The position numbers were made by a program, and so were the translations under genes. 64,000 nt of DNA. It comes from Acidovorax sp. NCPPB 3576. Lineage in GTDB: Bacteria; Pseudomonadota; Gammaproteobacteria; Burkholderiales; Burkholderiaceae_C. This document shows, piece by piece, positions 42,213 through 50,939 of this stretch. Where the stretch lies: the NCBI RefSeq assembly GCF_028473605.1, contig NZ_CP097267.1:493501-557500 (forward strand), written 5' to 3'. Each line of letters opens with the position of its first letter. Position 1 is the first letter of the stretch. Under the pieces are notes generated by a model. It was not told the origin of the DNA. It was given only the letters and a program-made list of their open reading frames with translations, and searched no databases.

Positions 42213-42512
42213 ATGTCTGAAATGCTCATCGATTACTACAAAGCCATCGAAGACAGCAGCGCCAAGATGCTGGAGGCTGCCAAGCTCAAGGATTGGGACG
42301 GCGTGGTTCGCTACGAAGGCGCCTGTGCGGTGCTCATCGAGCAGCTGCGATTCAAGGCCCAGGAGCACGATCTGCTGCCCGAACACCGCCGTGAGAAGAC
42401 GCGCATCATGCAGCGCATCCTGAGCAACGATGCCCAGATCCGCTGCCTGGCGGAACCCTGGCTGTCGCAGTTCGAGCATTTGCTGGAGCGCCAGCCGCAG
42501 ATGATGCATTGA
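42213..42512 (+). CDS. fliT: FliD chaperone FliT
   Basis: 99 residues, helical. It starts MSEMLIDYYKAIEDSSAKML and contains AKLKDWDGVVRYEGACAVLI. This fits FliT by size, helical character and position directly after fliS. FliT binds FliD and, in enterics, also inhibits FlhDC. The family is poorly conserved, so the name relies partly on synteny. Confidence 0.85.
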   Translation: MSEMLIDYYKAIEDSSAKMLEAAKLKDWDGVVRYEGACAVLIEQLRFKAQEHDLLPEHRREKTRIMQRILSNDAQIRCLAEPWLSQFEHLLERQPQMMH

Positions 42513-42731
42513 GGGGAGGGCGGTTGCCGCCTTTGCCGGGCTGCACGGCCCGGCCCATGCTCACCAGGGTACCTCGCAGGCGGCGGTGAGCAGGCGAGAC
42601 CTGATGCTCAGTGCGCCTGAGGCCGTGTTGTTTTTATGATGGATCACGTCGCCGGGAGCCGGCGGCGAACTGCAAGCCACTGTACAGCGACTGAAGGCGG
42701 GGACAACGACCGAAGGCTTCAATAGCCAAAT
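42513..42731. other. Intergenic region after fliT with a GC-rich hairpin
   Basis: Part of a 300-base stretch without a gene between convergent fliT and fliE. It holds a hairpin GCCGGGC-TGCACG-GCCCGGC (42535-42554), 22 bases after the fliT stop and without a T-tract. This may end the fliST transcript. Nothing else coding was found. The rest of the gap is the repeat at 42732-42783. Confidence 0.5.
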
Positions 42732-42783
42732 CGCCCTCCAGTGCAATAAGTACTAGGGCGATATGCTATAAAAATAATAGCAA
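42732..42783 (+). repeat. Dispersed intergenic hairpin repeat, copy C
   Basis: CGCCCTCCAGTGCAATAAG, TACTAGGGCG and TATGCTATAAAAATAATAGC follow each other. The copy is nearly identical to the one at 354-402 and sits 30 bases downstream of the fliE stop. It contains the same GCTAT/ATAGC stem-loop. All three copies in this window lie just downstream of minus-strand genes. Confidence 0.7.
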
Positions 42784-42812
42784 TTGGCGGAATTTGCGTT
42801 TTGCTGGAGGCG

Positions 42813-43121
42813 TCAAACCTGCATGTTCATGATGTCGGTGTAGGCCTGAACCATGCGGTTGCGCACGTGCAGCGTGGCCTGAAACCCGATCTGGGCCTTC
42901 TGGATCGCCACCATGGTCTCTTCCAGGCTCACGGCCGGGTTTTCCATTTGCACTTCCTTTTGCAGGTCGGCCGCCCGGTTCTGGGAGGCGCTGACCGACT
43001 GCAGCGCGCCCTTGAGCGCCGAGGAAAACCCCACTTCCTGCGAGTCCTGCGGTGCCGCGGCACGGCGCGCAAGGCCAGCACCTGAAAGTGGCGTGGTGGG
43101 GCTTGATATGCGGAGGTCCAT
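42813..43121 (-). CDS. fliE: MS-ring/rod junction protein FliE
   Basis: 102 residues, starting MDLRISSPTTPLSGAGLARR at 43121. The FliE signature is VSLEETMVAIQKAQIGFQAT then LHVRNRMVQAYTDIMNMQV at the C-terminus. FliE joins the MS ring to the rod and is the first exported rod component. The gene is divergent from the fliF operon over 171 bases. Confidence 0.95.
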   Translation of the reverse strand: MDLRISSPTTPLSGAGLARRAAAPQDSQEVGFSSALKGALQSVSASQNRAADLQKEVQMENPAVSLEETMVAIQKAQIGFQATLHVRNRMVQAYTDIMNMQV

Positions 43122-43238
43122 GGCTGTGTCCGAAGGAATGGCGGGATGGTGCAATCCTAGGGGGCCTGCGCTGCGCCATCCTGGGGAATAGATGGTGAAA
43201 CGAGGGCCTTATCTCGGCTACGTCGGCAAGGCGCTCGT

Positions 43239-43248
43239 CCAATAATCG
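43239..43248 (+). promoter_or_regulatory. CCAATAAT motif upstream of fliF (possible early-flagellar operator)
   Basis: CCAATAATCG lies 45 bases upstream of the fliF start in the fliE-fliF divergent region. CCAATAAT recurs at 50247-50254 before fliL, the head of the next fli operon, and CCATAATCG occurs between flgB and flgA on the minus strand. The resemblance to AT-rich FlhDC half-sites (AAATAACG-like) is suggestive only. Confidence 0.3.
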
Positions 43249-43292
43249 CCCCACGCCAACCCTCTGCCGGGTCGGACCTTTTGGAAAGCACC

Positions 43293-44978
43293 ATGTCCGC
43301 AGTTGCTGAAGTCCCTGTCATCAGTCCCGCCAACCCCTCTTGGATGCAGCGGTTTTCCGCGCTCGAACGGGGCCAGCGGATGCGCCTGGGCGCAGGCATG
43401 GTCTTGCTGATCGCGGCCGTGGTCGCCGCAGTGGTCTTCAGCCGCCAGCCGGACTACCGCGTGCTGTTCGCCAACCTGAGCGACAAGGATGGCGGCGCCA
43501 TCGTGGCCCAGCTGTCCACGATGAACGTGCCCTACAAGTACGCCGAGGGCGGCGGCGCCATCCTGATTCCGGCCGACCGCGTGCACGACGTGCGGCTGCG
43601 CCTGGCGACCCAGGGCCTGCCCAAGGGTTCGGTGACGGGCTTCGAGCTGATGGAGACGAACCGGTTCGGCGTCACCCAGTTCCAGGAGCGGCTGAACTTC
43701 CAGCGCGGGCTGGAGGGGGAGCTCACCCGCTCGATTCAGGCGCTGTCTTCGGTGCAAAGCGCACGCGTGCATCTGGCCCTGCCCAACCAGAATGGTTTTT
43801 TCCGCGAGCAGCAAAAGCCGTCAGCCTCCGTGCTGCTGAGCCTGTTCCCCGGCCGCTTCCTCGACCGCACCCAACTGGCCGGCATCGTGCACTTGGTTGC
43901 CTCCAGCGTGCCGGAGCTGTCGCCTTCCGCTGTGAGCGTGCTGGACGACACCGGCAAGCTGCTGTCGCAATCGCCCGACATGGCCGCCGGCTCGGGCGTG
44001 GATGCGCAGCAGCTGAGCTACGTGCAACAGATCGAGCAGCAGTACACCCGCCGCATCCTGGACATCCTGGAGCCGGTGGTGGGCAAGAACAACGTCAAGG
44101 CGCAGGTGACGGCCGAGGTCGATTTCAGCCAGACCGAATCCACCTCCGAGCAGCACCGCCCCAACCAGACGCCCGACGCCAGTGCCGTGCGCAGCCAGCA
44201 GGTGGTGGAAAGCGCCGGCTCCCAAGGCGCCCAGCCGCCCAGCGGCGTGCCCGGTGCCACGAGCAACCAGCCTCCCCAGCCTTCGACGGCGCCCATCAAC
44301 GGCGCCAATCCGGCGCCGACGGCCGCCAACGGCCAGCAGGGCGCGCAGGGTACGGGCAGCAAGCGTGAATCCATCACCAACTACGAAGTGGACAAGACCG
44401 TCCGCGTGACGCGCGGCGGCAGCGGTGCGCTCAAACGCGTGAGCGCGGCCGTGGTGGTCAACTACCAGGCGGTGGCGGAAGCCGCGGGCAAGGCGCCCAC
44501 CAACAAGGCCTTGTCGCCCGAGCAACTGGAGCAGATGACGGCGCTGGTGCGCGAAACCATCGGGTTCAACAAGGACCGCGGCGACTCGGTCAACCTCATG
44601 AACACGCCGTTCCTGGTCGATTCCACGCCGGTGGTGGACCTGCCGCTGTGGAAGCAGCCCGAGATGATCGAGCTGGCCAAGAGCCTGGGCTGGCCCGTGG
44701 GCATGTCGCTGTTCGCCGCGATGGTGCTGCTCGGACTGGTCCGCCCCGCCATCAAGGGCATGGGCAAGCCCCGGGCGATTCCGGTGGCCCAGGGCGGCCA
44801 ACTCGACGCCATCGAGGCGGAAGAGCCGCAGCGCCCGGCCCTGGCTGCACCGTCCAAGCCCGAGGATCTGGTCCAGACGCCCGAGCAGTTGCGTCTGGAA
44901 GAGGCCCGCGTGCTGGCCAAGGAAAACCCGATGGCCGTGGCGAATATTCTCAAGACGTGGGTCAACGGCGAGTCGTGA
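43293..44978 (+). CDS. fliF: Flagellar MS-ring protein FliF
   Basis: 561 residues. The start at 43293 follows GGAAAGCACC. A first membrane helix lies at about residues 38-50 (LGAGMVLLIAAVVAAVVFS) and a second at about 465-480 (GMSLFAAMVLLGLV). Conserved FliF text includes DYRVLFANLSDKDGGAIVAQ and RFGVTQFQERLNFQRGLEGE. The FliG-binding C-terminus is LRLEEARVLAKENPMAVANI ending LKTWVNGES. It builds the ring that houses the export gate. fliG follows after 51 bases. Confidence 0.97.
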   Translation: MSAVAEVPVISPANPSWMQRFSALERGQRMRLGAGMVLLIAAVVAAVVFSRQPDYRVLFANLSDKDGGAIVAQLSTMNVPYKYAEGGGAILIPADRVHDVRLRLATQGLPKGSVTGFELMETNRFGVTQFQERLNFQRGLEGELTRSIQALSSVQSARVHLALPNQNGFFREQQKPSASVLLSLFPGRFLDRTQLAGIVHLVASSVPELSPSAVSVLDDTGKLLSQSPDMAAGSGVDAQQLSYVQQIEQQYTRRILDILEPVVGKNNVKAQVTAEVDFSQTESTSEQHRPNQTPDASAVRSQQVVESAGSQGAQPPSGVPGATSNQPPQPSTAPINGANPAPTAANGQQGAQGTGSKRESITNYEVDKTVRVTRGGSGALKRVSAAVVVNYQAVAEAAGKAPTNKALSPEQLEQMTALVRETIGFNKDRGDSVNLMNTPFLVDSTPVVDLPLWKQPEMIELAKSLGWPVGMSLFAAMVLLGLVRPAIKGMGKPRAIPVAQGGQLDAIEAEEPQRPALAAPSKPEDLVQTPEQLRLEEARVLAKENPMAVANILKTWVNGES

Positions 44979-45029
44979 TGCCGCGCCGTGCGATGATTTC
45001 CCACCGACGCATGAAACCACGAGCTTTCC

Positions 45030-46025
45030 ATGGATGACCAAGGCCTGAACGATGCTGCGATTTTGCTGATGTCCCTCGGCGAAGAGGAAGCCGCCGAGGT
45101 CTTCAAGCATCTGTCGCCGAAAGAAGTGCAAAAGCTGGGCGAAACGATCGCGCGCATGCGCTCGGTCTCGCGCGAGAAGGTCGATTCGGTCATCAACCGC
45201 TTCTCCGGAGACGCCGCGGCGCAGAGCCTGCTGGTGTCCGACACCAGCAATTACGTGCGGGCCGTGCTCAAGCGCGCCCTGGGCGATGACAAGGCCGCGC
45301 TGCTGATCGACCGGATTCTCCAGGGCGGCGACGTTTCCGGCATCGAAAGCCTGAAATGGATGGACCCGCTGTCGGTGGCCGAACTGTTGCGCAACGAGCA
45401 TCCGCAGATCGTCGCTGCCATCCTGGTGCACCTGGACTCCGAGCAGGCCGCGGCCGTGCTCATGCAGCTCACCGACCGTCAGCGCAGCGAAGTGCTGCTG
45501 CGCGTGGCCACGCTGGAGGGCATCCAGCCCACGGCGCTCAAGGACCTCAACGAGGTGCTTTTCAAGGTGCTGGCAGGCGGCGACAAGATCCGCAAAAGCT
45601 CGCTGGGTGGCGTCAAGGCGGCGGCCGAAATCATCAATCTGCTGGGCTCCAACATGGACAGCGTGGTGCTGGAGTCGATCCGGGGGTACGACCCCGACCT
45701 GGCCCAGAAGATCATGGACAAGATGTTCGTCTTCGACGACGTGTCCAAGCTCGACGACCGCGCCATTCAGACCGTGCTCAAGGAAGTGGCGTCCGAAACG
45801 CTCATCGTGGCGCTCAAGGGCGCCGTGCCCGAGTTGCGCGAAAAATTCCTCGCCAACATGTCGTCTCGTGCCGCCGAGGCCATGCGCGAAGACCTGGAAT
45901 CGCGCGGCCCGATGCGGCTGTCCGAAGTCGAAGCCCAGCAAAAGGAGATTCTCAAGACCGTGCGCCGCCTGTCGGATGAAGGCCAGATCGTGATCGGAGG
46001 CGGCGGTGATGACGCATTCGTATAA
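45030..46025 (+). CDS. fliG: Motor switch protein FliG
   Basis: 331 residues, canonical. Middle-domain EHPQ motif is in LLRNEHPQIVAAILVHL. The C-terminal torque helix contains KIMDKMFVFDDVSKLDDRAI and LKGAVPELREKFLANMSSRA. FliG links FliF to FliM and contacts MotA loops. The C-terminal end (GGGGDDAFV) overlaps fliH by 17 bases. Confidence 0.97.
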   Translation: MDDQGLNDAAILLMSLGEEEAAEVFKHLSPKEVQKLGETIARMRSVSREKVDSVINRFSGDAAAQSLLVSDTSNYVRAVLKRALGDDKAALLIDRILQGGDVSGIESLKWMDPLSVAELLRNEHPQIVAAILVHLDSEQAAAVLMQLTDRQRSEVLLRVATLEGIQPTALKDLNEVLFKVLAGGDKIRKSSLGGVKAAAEIINLLGSNMDSVVLESIRGYDPDLAQKIMDKMFVFDDVSKLDDRAIQTVLKEVASETLIVALKGAVPELREKFLANMSSRAAEAMREDLESRGPMRLSEVEAQQKEILKTVRRLSDEGQIVIGGGGDDAFV

Positions 46026-46737
46026 CCCGCGCAGCTACTCGCGCTTCATCCCCAGCGAAGAGGTCGGGGAAGTGACCCAGTGGCAGTTCGGTGCCGTGGA
46101 CGGGTCGGACCTGCTTGCCCCGACGCCGGAGCCCGAGCCGGAACCCCTTCCGGTCGTCTTCGACGAGGCCACGCACCTGAACGCCCTGGAAGCGGCGCGG
46201 CAGGAGGGCTTCGAGCAGGGTCGTGCCCATGGCGAGGACAAGGCCGGGCTGGAGTGGCAGCAGCGCATGGACGACTACATCGCTGGCCAGGGACAGGAGG
46301 TCGCGCAGCGGATGGATCAGGTGGTGCAGGCGGCAGAGGCCAGCCTCGTCAACATGCAGCAGCATGTCGCGCAGGAAGTGCTGCAGCTGGCCTGCGACAT
46401 CGCCCGCCAGGTCATCCGCCAGGAGCTGTCGAGCCAGCCGCTGGCCTTGCTGCCCGTGGTGCGAGAAGCCCTGGGCATGCTGATCGCAGAAGGGCGTCCG
46501 GCCACGGTGCGCATGAATCCTGCCGATTGGGAGGTGCTTGAAAAACCCCTGAGCGAAGCCTATGCGGGGGCCAAGGTGCAGTGGCTGCCCGACGCGGCCG
46601 TGACTGCAGGCGACTGCTTCGTGGAGTCGGCAGGGACGGTGATCGATGGATCGCTCGGCCGGCGCTGGGAGCGTGCCATTGCATCGCTGGGACTGACGTC
46701 GGCCTGGGATGCCGCTGGAGAGAAGGCCCATGGCTGA
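46009..46737 (+). CDS. fliH: Flagellar export ATPase regulator FliH
   Basis: 242 residues from the ATG at 46009 (GGAGG upstream). The N-terminal tail [20 protein letters not shown] includes the conserved Trp-containing region that contacts FliN/FlhA. A Pro/Glu stretch (PTPEPEPEP) follows, then the helical [20 protein letters not shown] and the C-terminal FliI-binding region. FliH holds FliI at the C-ring. It overlaps fliG at the start and fliI by 8 bases at the end. Confidence 0.92.
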   Translation: MTHSYNPRSYSRFIPSEEVGEVTQWQFGAVDGSDLLAPTPEPEPEPLPVVFDEATHLNALEAARQEGFEQGRAHGEDKAGLEWQQRMDDYIAGQGQEVAQRMDQVVQAAEASLVNMQQHVAQEVLQLACDIARQVIRQELSSQPLALLPVVREALGMLIAEGRPATVRMNPADWEVLEKPLSEAYAGAKVQWLPDAAVTAGDCFVESAGTVIDGSLGRRWERAIASLGLTSAWDAAGEKAHG

Positions 46738-48181
46738 AATCCTTCCTGACGCCATGCCGCTGCCGGATATTCCTGCCGAGCCTGCTTCCCAGAGCCCGCA
46801 GGACACGGCCTGGGGCCGATTCATGGCGGATGCGCGGACCCGCGTGGCGCAGGGTGCGCCCCTCGAAACCCGCGGCACGCTCACCCGACTGACGGGGCTG
46901 GTGCTGGAGGCCGTGGGTATTCGCGTGCCGGTGGGCTCTCAATGCATGGTGCAGATGCCCGGCCATGAGCCTGTGCTGGCGGAAGTGGTCGGGTTTTCCG
47001 CCGACCGTGCTTTTTTGATGCCGGCAGGCGACATCCATGGGCTCTCCAGCGGCGCCAGCGTGGTGCCTGCGGCGGCGTATGTGCCCCAGCCGCGGCTGGG
47101 CGAGGGCGCGCGGCCTTCGCCTGCGGCTGGCGTGCTGCGGCTGCCGATGGGCGATGGGTTGCTGGGACGTGTGGTCGATTCCCAAGGGGTTCCGCTGGAC
47201 CATGGCGGCGCCGTGGTCAACGTGACCTCCGAGCCCATGGACCGGCGCCAGATCAACGCCATGGACCGCGATCCCGTGCGCGAGACCCTGGACACCGGCG
47301 TGCGTGCCATCAACGCCCTTCTCACCGTGGGGCGGGGCCAGCGCCTGGGGCTGTTCGCCGGCTCCGGCGTGGGCAAGAGCGTGCTGCTGGGCATGATGGC
47401 CCGGTACACCCAGGCCGATGTGATCGTGGTCGGGCTGATCGGCGAACGTGGCCGAGAGGTCAAGGAATTCGTGGAAGACATCCTCGGCGAGGAAGACCGG
47501 GGCCGCGCGGTCGTGGTGGCGGCGCCGGCCGATGCGCCGCCGCTGCTGCGCATGCAGGGCGCCGCGTACGCCACGGCCATTGCGGAACACTTTCGCGACA
47601 AGGGCAAGCATGTGCTGCTGCTCATGGATTCGCTCACCCGCTATGCCATGGCCCAGCGCGAGATCGCCTTGGCCATCGGTGAGCCGCCCGCTACCAAGGG
47701 CTACCCGCCCAGCTGTTTCGCCAAGCTGCCTGCGCTGGTGGAGCGCAGCGGCAACGGGTTGCACGGGGTGGGTTCCATCACCGCCTTCTACACGGTGCTG
47801 TCCGAAGGCGACGACCAGCAGGACCCCATCGCCGATGCGGCGCGCGCGATTTTGGACGGGCACATCGTGTTGTCCCGCGCGCTGGCCGAAACGGGGCATT
47901 TCCCTGCCATCGACATCGAGCAGTCCGCCTCGCGCGTGATGCACAACGTGGTGTCGCGGGAGCACTTCGAGTTGGCCCGGCGGTTCCGCGCGGTGTATTC
48001 GCGCTATCAAAAGAGCCGCGACCTGATCCAGGTGGGGGCCTACATGAGCGGCTCCGACCCGGCGCTGGACGAGGCCATTCGCCTGCAGCCTTCCATGGCG
48101 GATTTTTTGCAGCAGAACATGTTCGAAGCGGCGCCCATGGGCGAAAGCCTGGGGTTCATGGCCTCGGTGCTCAACCATTGA
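46730..48181 (+). CDS. fliI: Flagellum-specific ATPase FliI
   Basis: 483 residues. Walker A is in [16 protein letters not shown] and Walker B in [19 protein letters not shown]. The flagellar/type III ATPase text [20 protein letters not shown] and [18 protein letters not shown] is present. FliI energises substrate delivery to FlhA/FlhB with FliH and FliJ. The start at 46730 (GGAGAGAAGG upstream) sits inside the fliH end. Confidence 0.97.
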   Translation: MAEILPDAMPLPDIPAEPASQSPQDTAWGRFMADARTRVAQGAPLETRGTLTRLTGLVLEAVGIRVPVGSQCMVQMPGHEPVLAEVVGFSADRAFLMPAGDIHGLSSGASVVPAAAYVPQPRLGEGARPSPAAGVLRLPMGDGLLGRVVDSQGVPLDHGGAVVNVTSEPMDRRQINAMDRDPVRETLDTGVRAINALLTVGRGQRLGLFAGSGVGKSVLLGMMARYTQADVIVVGLIGERGREVKEFVEDILGEEDRGRAVVVAAPADAPPLLRMQGAAYATAIAEHFRDKGKHVLLLMDSLTRYAMAQREIALAIGEPPATKGYPPSCFAKLPALVERSGNGLHGVGSITAFYTVLSEGDDQQDPIADAARAILDGHIVLSRALAETGHFPAIDIEQSASRVMHNVVSREHFELARRFRAVYSRYQKSRDLIQVGAYMSGSDPALDEAIRLQPSMADFLQQNMFEAAPMGESLGFMASVLNH

Positions 48182-48202
48182 TGCCCCAAGGGTGAAACGA
48201 CC

Positions 48203-48676
48203 ATGTCTTCCCTGAACGCTTTCCTGGTGGCCGTCGAGATGGCCGAGCGCAAGCGCGACGAAGCGCGGCAGGTGCTGCAGGATGTTCAGCGGGCGCGCGA
48301 GGCGTCGCAGGCGCAACTGCAGCAGCTGGAAGGCTATGCATTGGAAACCCAGGGGCGCTGGGGTGCGCAGCCGGACACCACGGTCAAGCCCGAAGTCATG
48401 TACCACCACTACCAGTTCATGGACCGGCTCGCCCATGCGGTCGGCCTGCAGACCGGGGTGGTGGGGGACCAGGCCGGGCGGGTGGAGCATGCCACCCGGG
48501 CCGTGCTGGCCGCAGAGCTGCGGCTGGCGGCCCTGAGGAAAGTGGTCGAGAAACGCCGGCGCGAGTTGGACAAGGTCCAGGCGCGCCGCGATCAGAAGCA
48601 AACCGATGAGCGCGCTGCGCTCCAATTCGGCAAGGAAAACGCAACCCAGGGCCAGCAGGGGCCGCAGGAGTGGTGA
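48203..48676 (+). CDS. fliJ: Flagellar export chaperone FliJ
   Basis: 157 residues, almost entirely charged coiled coil: MAERKRDEARQVLQDVQRAR at the start, then KVVEKRRRELDKVQARRDQK near the end. Position between fliI and fliK, length (about 150) and coiled-coil character identify it, as FliJ sequences diverge quickly. FliJ acts as the central stalk of the FliH-I ATPase. Confidence 0.88.
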   Translation: MSSLNAFLVAVEMAERKRDEARQVLQDVQRAREASQAQLQQLEGYALETQGRWGAQPDTTVKPEVMYHHYQFMDRLAHAVGLQTGVVGDQAGRVEHATRAVLAAELRLAALRKVVEKRRRELDKVQARRDQKQTDERAALQFGKENATQGQQGPQEW

Positions 48677-48678
48677 AC

Positions 48679-50070
48679 ATGGAACCGACACGCATCAACA
48701 ACTCGCACACGCCCCACGAAACACGCGGGGCGCGCGCCACCGGCAAAGCAGGCTCGGCACATGATGCCACCCAGCAGGCGGCGGGGCAGGGCGGCTTTTC
48801 TCTGCTGCTGGCCGCCATGGATACCACCGCACCCGGAGACGGCACCACGGGGACGTTGCAGACCGACCCAGGTGCGGCCCTGGCCTCTTTGCTGCCGGCG
48901 GGAGAGGCCGGGGCCCTGCCAATGGACCCTGCCGCATTGGCGGCTCAAGGGGGGCAACTGTCGGCCCAGATGCCCCTCCAGGGCCAGGGACCGCTGTTGG
49001 CACAGGGCAATGCCCAGCAGGGGGGGCTCGGCCAATCGCTGGGCCGGGTGCTGGGTGACAGCGCTGGCACGGGGGCCTGGGCCAATGGATTCGGCGGCCT
49101 GATGGATTCCGGTAGCTTGGTGGGACAAACGGCGTGGATGGACCGAGCGACCGATCTGTCCGATGCGGCGGCGCCGACGGCGCCTGGCGCAGCCCCTCAC
49201 AAGGGCCTGCCGTCGCGGTTTTCGGCGGCAGCAGGTTCATCTGCCGGCCTGGGGGTGGATGCCTCCACGGCGGGTGCGAGCGCTGCTGCTCTGCGCAATG
49301 CGCTGGGCAAGGAGGACAAAAAGCCCGCTTCCGCAGAGATGTCTGGAGCGTTGTCCGCAGCGGTCGCTGCCGTTGCACCGGACCGTCGCGACGGCTCGGG
49401 CGCAGTTGGCGTGCCGGCATCCGCTCGGGCAATGCAGGATGCGCTGGGTGCGTCTGCCCCGGTCGCTGGGGCCTTGGCTGAAGCGGTGGCTATGCGCGCT
49501 TCGGAGCGTGGCGCGGAATCGGGCGCATCCGATGCGCAATCGTCTCGGGGCGGCACGCCCGGGGCCGAAAGCGGGATGGGTTTCTCCCTGAACGAAGCGC
49601 CTGCGGCTGCCGACGGCACGGGCGTGTTGGTCGATCCTTCCCAGGTGGGCGCGGAAGACCAGATCGCCGAGCAGGTGGCGTACTGGGTGCACCAGAAAAC
49701 GCAGAACGCCGAACTCACCATCGATCGCGAAGGCCAGCCGGTGGAGGTCATGGTGTCGCTGTCGGGCAACGAAGCCCACGTCACGTTCCGCAGCGACCAG
49801 GCCAATACCCGCGAATGGCTGGATTCCAGCGCTGCGCAACTGCGGGATTTGCTGCGCAGCGAGGGGCTGGAACTGTCGGGCGTCACCGTCGGGCAGTCGG
49901 GCCGCGACGGTACGGGAGCATCGGGTGGCGATGGCCGTCGGTCCTCTTCGGACAGCGATGGTCCTGCCCGGCGCACGCAGGTCCAGGCTGCCGCCGGCGT
50001 GGGCGCAGGGGCAGCTCTGGCCGTGAAGGGCCCTGCAGGCGCTGCCCACGCGCTGGACGTATTCGCTTGA
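48679..50070 (+). CDS. fliK: Hook-length control protein FliK
   Basis: 463 residues. I start at the ATG 48679, 8 bases after CAGGAG; a GTG at 48670 would add three residues and overlap fliJ. The long N-terminal part (to about 310) is low-complexity, Ala/Gly/Ser-rich. The C-terminal FliK (Flg_hook) domain contains QNAELTIDREGQPVEVMVSL, SGNEAHVTFRSDQANTREWL and LRSEGLELSGVTVG. FliK measures the hook and triggers FlhB switching. It ends the fliFGHIJK operon. Confidence 0.92.
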   Translation: MEPTRINNSHTPHETRGARATGKAGSAHDATQQAAGQGGFSLLLAAMDTTAPGDGTTGTLQTDPGAALASLLPAGEAGALPMDPAALAAQGGQLSAQMPLQGQGPLLAQGNAQQGGLGQSLGRVLGDSAGTGAWANGFGGLMDSGSLVGQTAWMDRATDLSDAAAPTAPGAAPHKGLPSRFSAAAGSSAGLGVDASTAGASAAALRNALGKEDKKPASAEMSGALSAAVAAVAPDRRDGSGAVGVPASARAMQDALGASAPVAGALAEAVAMRASERGAESGASDAQSSRGGTPGAESGMGFSLNEAPAAADGTGVLVDPSQVGAEDQIAEQVAYWVHQKTQNAELTIDREGQPVEVMVSLSGNEAHVTFRSDQANTREWLDSSAAQLRDLLRSEGLELSGVTVGQSGRDGTGASGGDGRRSSSDSDGPARRTQVQAAAGVGAGAALAVKGPAGAAHALDVFA

Positions 50071-50074
50071 GCGC

Positions 50075-50092
50075 TGAGCCCGTCTGGGCTCA
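50075..50092 (+). terminator. Hairpin after fliK
   Basis: TGAGCCC-GTCT-GGGCTCA, flanked by further GCGC pairing, starts 4 bases after the fliK stop. There is no T-tract, so it may be a Rho-assisted or structural stem rather than an intrinsic terminator. Confidence 0.45.
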
Positions 50093-50246
50093 CGCGCTCT
50101 CGCGCTGAAGAGCTGCCTGAGGCGAAGGGGAAAGGCATCGACGAAGGTGGCCAATGCCGCGTCGCCTCCGCACAGCGTCCTGCCCTAGGAGGCTGAAAGC
50201 CATGGTTTTGGGCTTTTATTCTGGCTATTATCGAAAGCCAGGGCGC

Positions 50247-50254
50247 CCAATAAT
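50247..50254 (+). promoter_or_regulatory. CCAATAAT motif upstream of fliL
   Basis: CCAATAAT lies 82 bases before the fliL start, beside a GGCTATTATCGAAAGCC semi-palindrome (50223-50239). The same octamer is before fliF at 43239. Both are candidate class II activator sites on context alone. Confidence 0.3.
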
Positions 50255-50336
50255 GGGGTCATCGAGCGAGGTGTGCAGCCTGTGCTGCCCTCGCTGTGCC
50301 TCCCTGTCCTGAATTTGTTGCGCAAGGAAACCCAAC

Positions 50337-50921
50337 GTGTCTGCCAATCCTGCTGCCGCAGCGCCGCCCAAGGCCAAGAGCAAGAAGATGCTCATCATCG
50401 GTGTGGTCGTTGCCCTGCTGGTCATCGCTGGCGGGGGCGCGGCCTGGTTCATCCTGAACAGCCGCAACCATGCCGAAGACGAGGAGGGCGCCGAGGCGCG
50501 CCCCCATGCGCCGGCGGCACCCAAGGTAGCCCCTACCTTCCTGCCCATCGACAACATGGTCGTCAATCTTGCCGATACCGGCGGAGAGCGGTTTGCCCAG
50601 ATCGGCCTCACGCTGGAACTGGCCGATGCCAAAACGGCAGAGCAGGTCAAGCTGTACCTGCCGAGCATCCGAAGTGCCATTCTGATGCTGGTGTCCCAGC
50701 GCTCCTCTGAGGAGCTGCTGGGCCGCGAAGGCAAGGAAAAGCTGGCCACCGACATTCGGCGTGAAGTTTCCAAGCCACTCGGATACACGGTGGCCAAGCC
50801 ACGCAAGCGCCCCGCCAGCCAAGAGGCGGAGGACGAAGAAGAGGCGCCCCGCGCCAACAAGCCCGCTGCCGATACGAACCCTGTGCGGCAGGTCCTTTTC
50901 TCCAGCTTCATCATCCAGTGA
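50337..50921 (+). CDS. fliL: Flagellar basal body-associated protein FliL
   Basis: 194 residues with a GTG start (AAGGAAA upstream). A short basic cytosolic tail (PPKAKSKK) is followed by one membrane helix (MLIIGVVVALLVIAGGGAAW) and a periplasmic domain with APTFLPIDNMVVNLADTGGE and TLELADAKTAEQVKLYLPSI. It ends NPVRQVLFSSFIIQ. FliL rings the stator and supports torque. It is the first gene of the fliLMNOPQR operon. Confidence 0.93.
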   Translation: MSANPAAAAPPKAKSKKMLIIGVVVALLVIAGGGAAWFILNSRNHAEDEEGAEARPHAPAAPKVAPTFLPIDNMVVNLADTGGERFAQIGLTLELADAKTAEQVKLYLPSIRSAILMLVSQRSSEELLGREGKEKLATDIRREVSKPLGYTVAKPRKRPASQEAEDEEEAPRANKPAADTNPVRQVLFSSFIIQ

Positions 50922-50939
50922 CGGCGACAGGAGACTGCC

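Noticed and set aside
43821-48691. Minus-strand open frames of 700-760 codons opposite fliF-fliG and fliH-fliI-fliJ
   Set aside because: They span several real genes and their boundaries, and show composition typical of reverse frames, with no recognisable motif.
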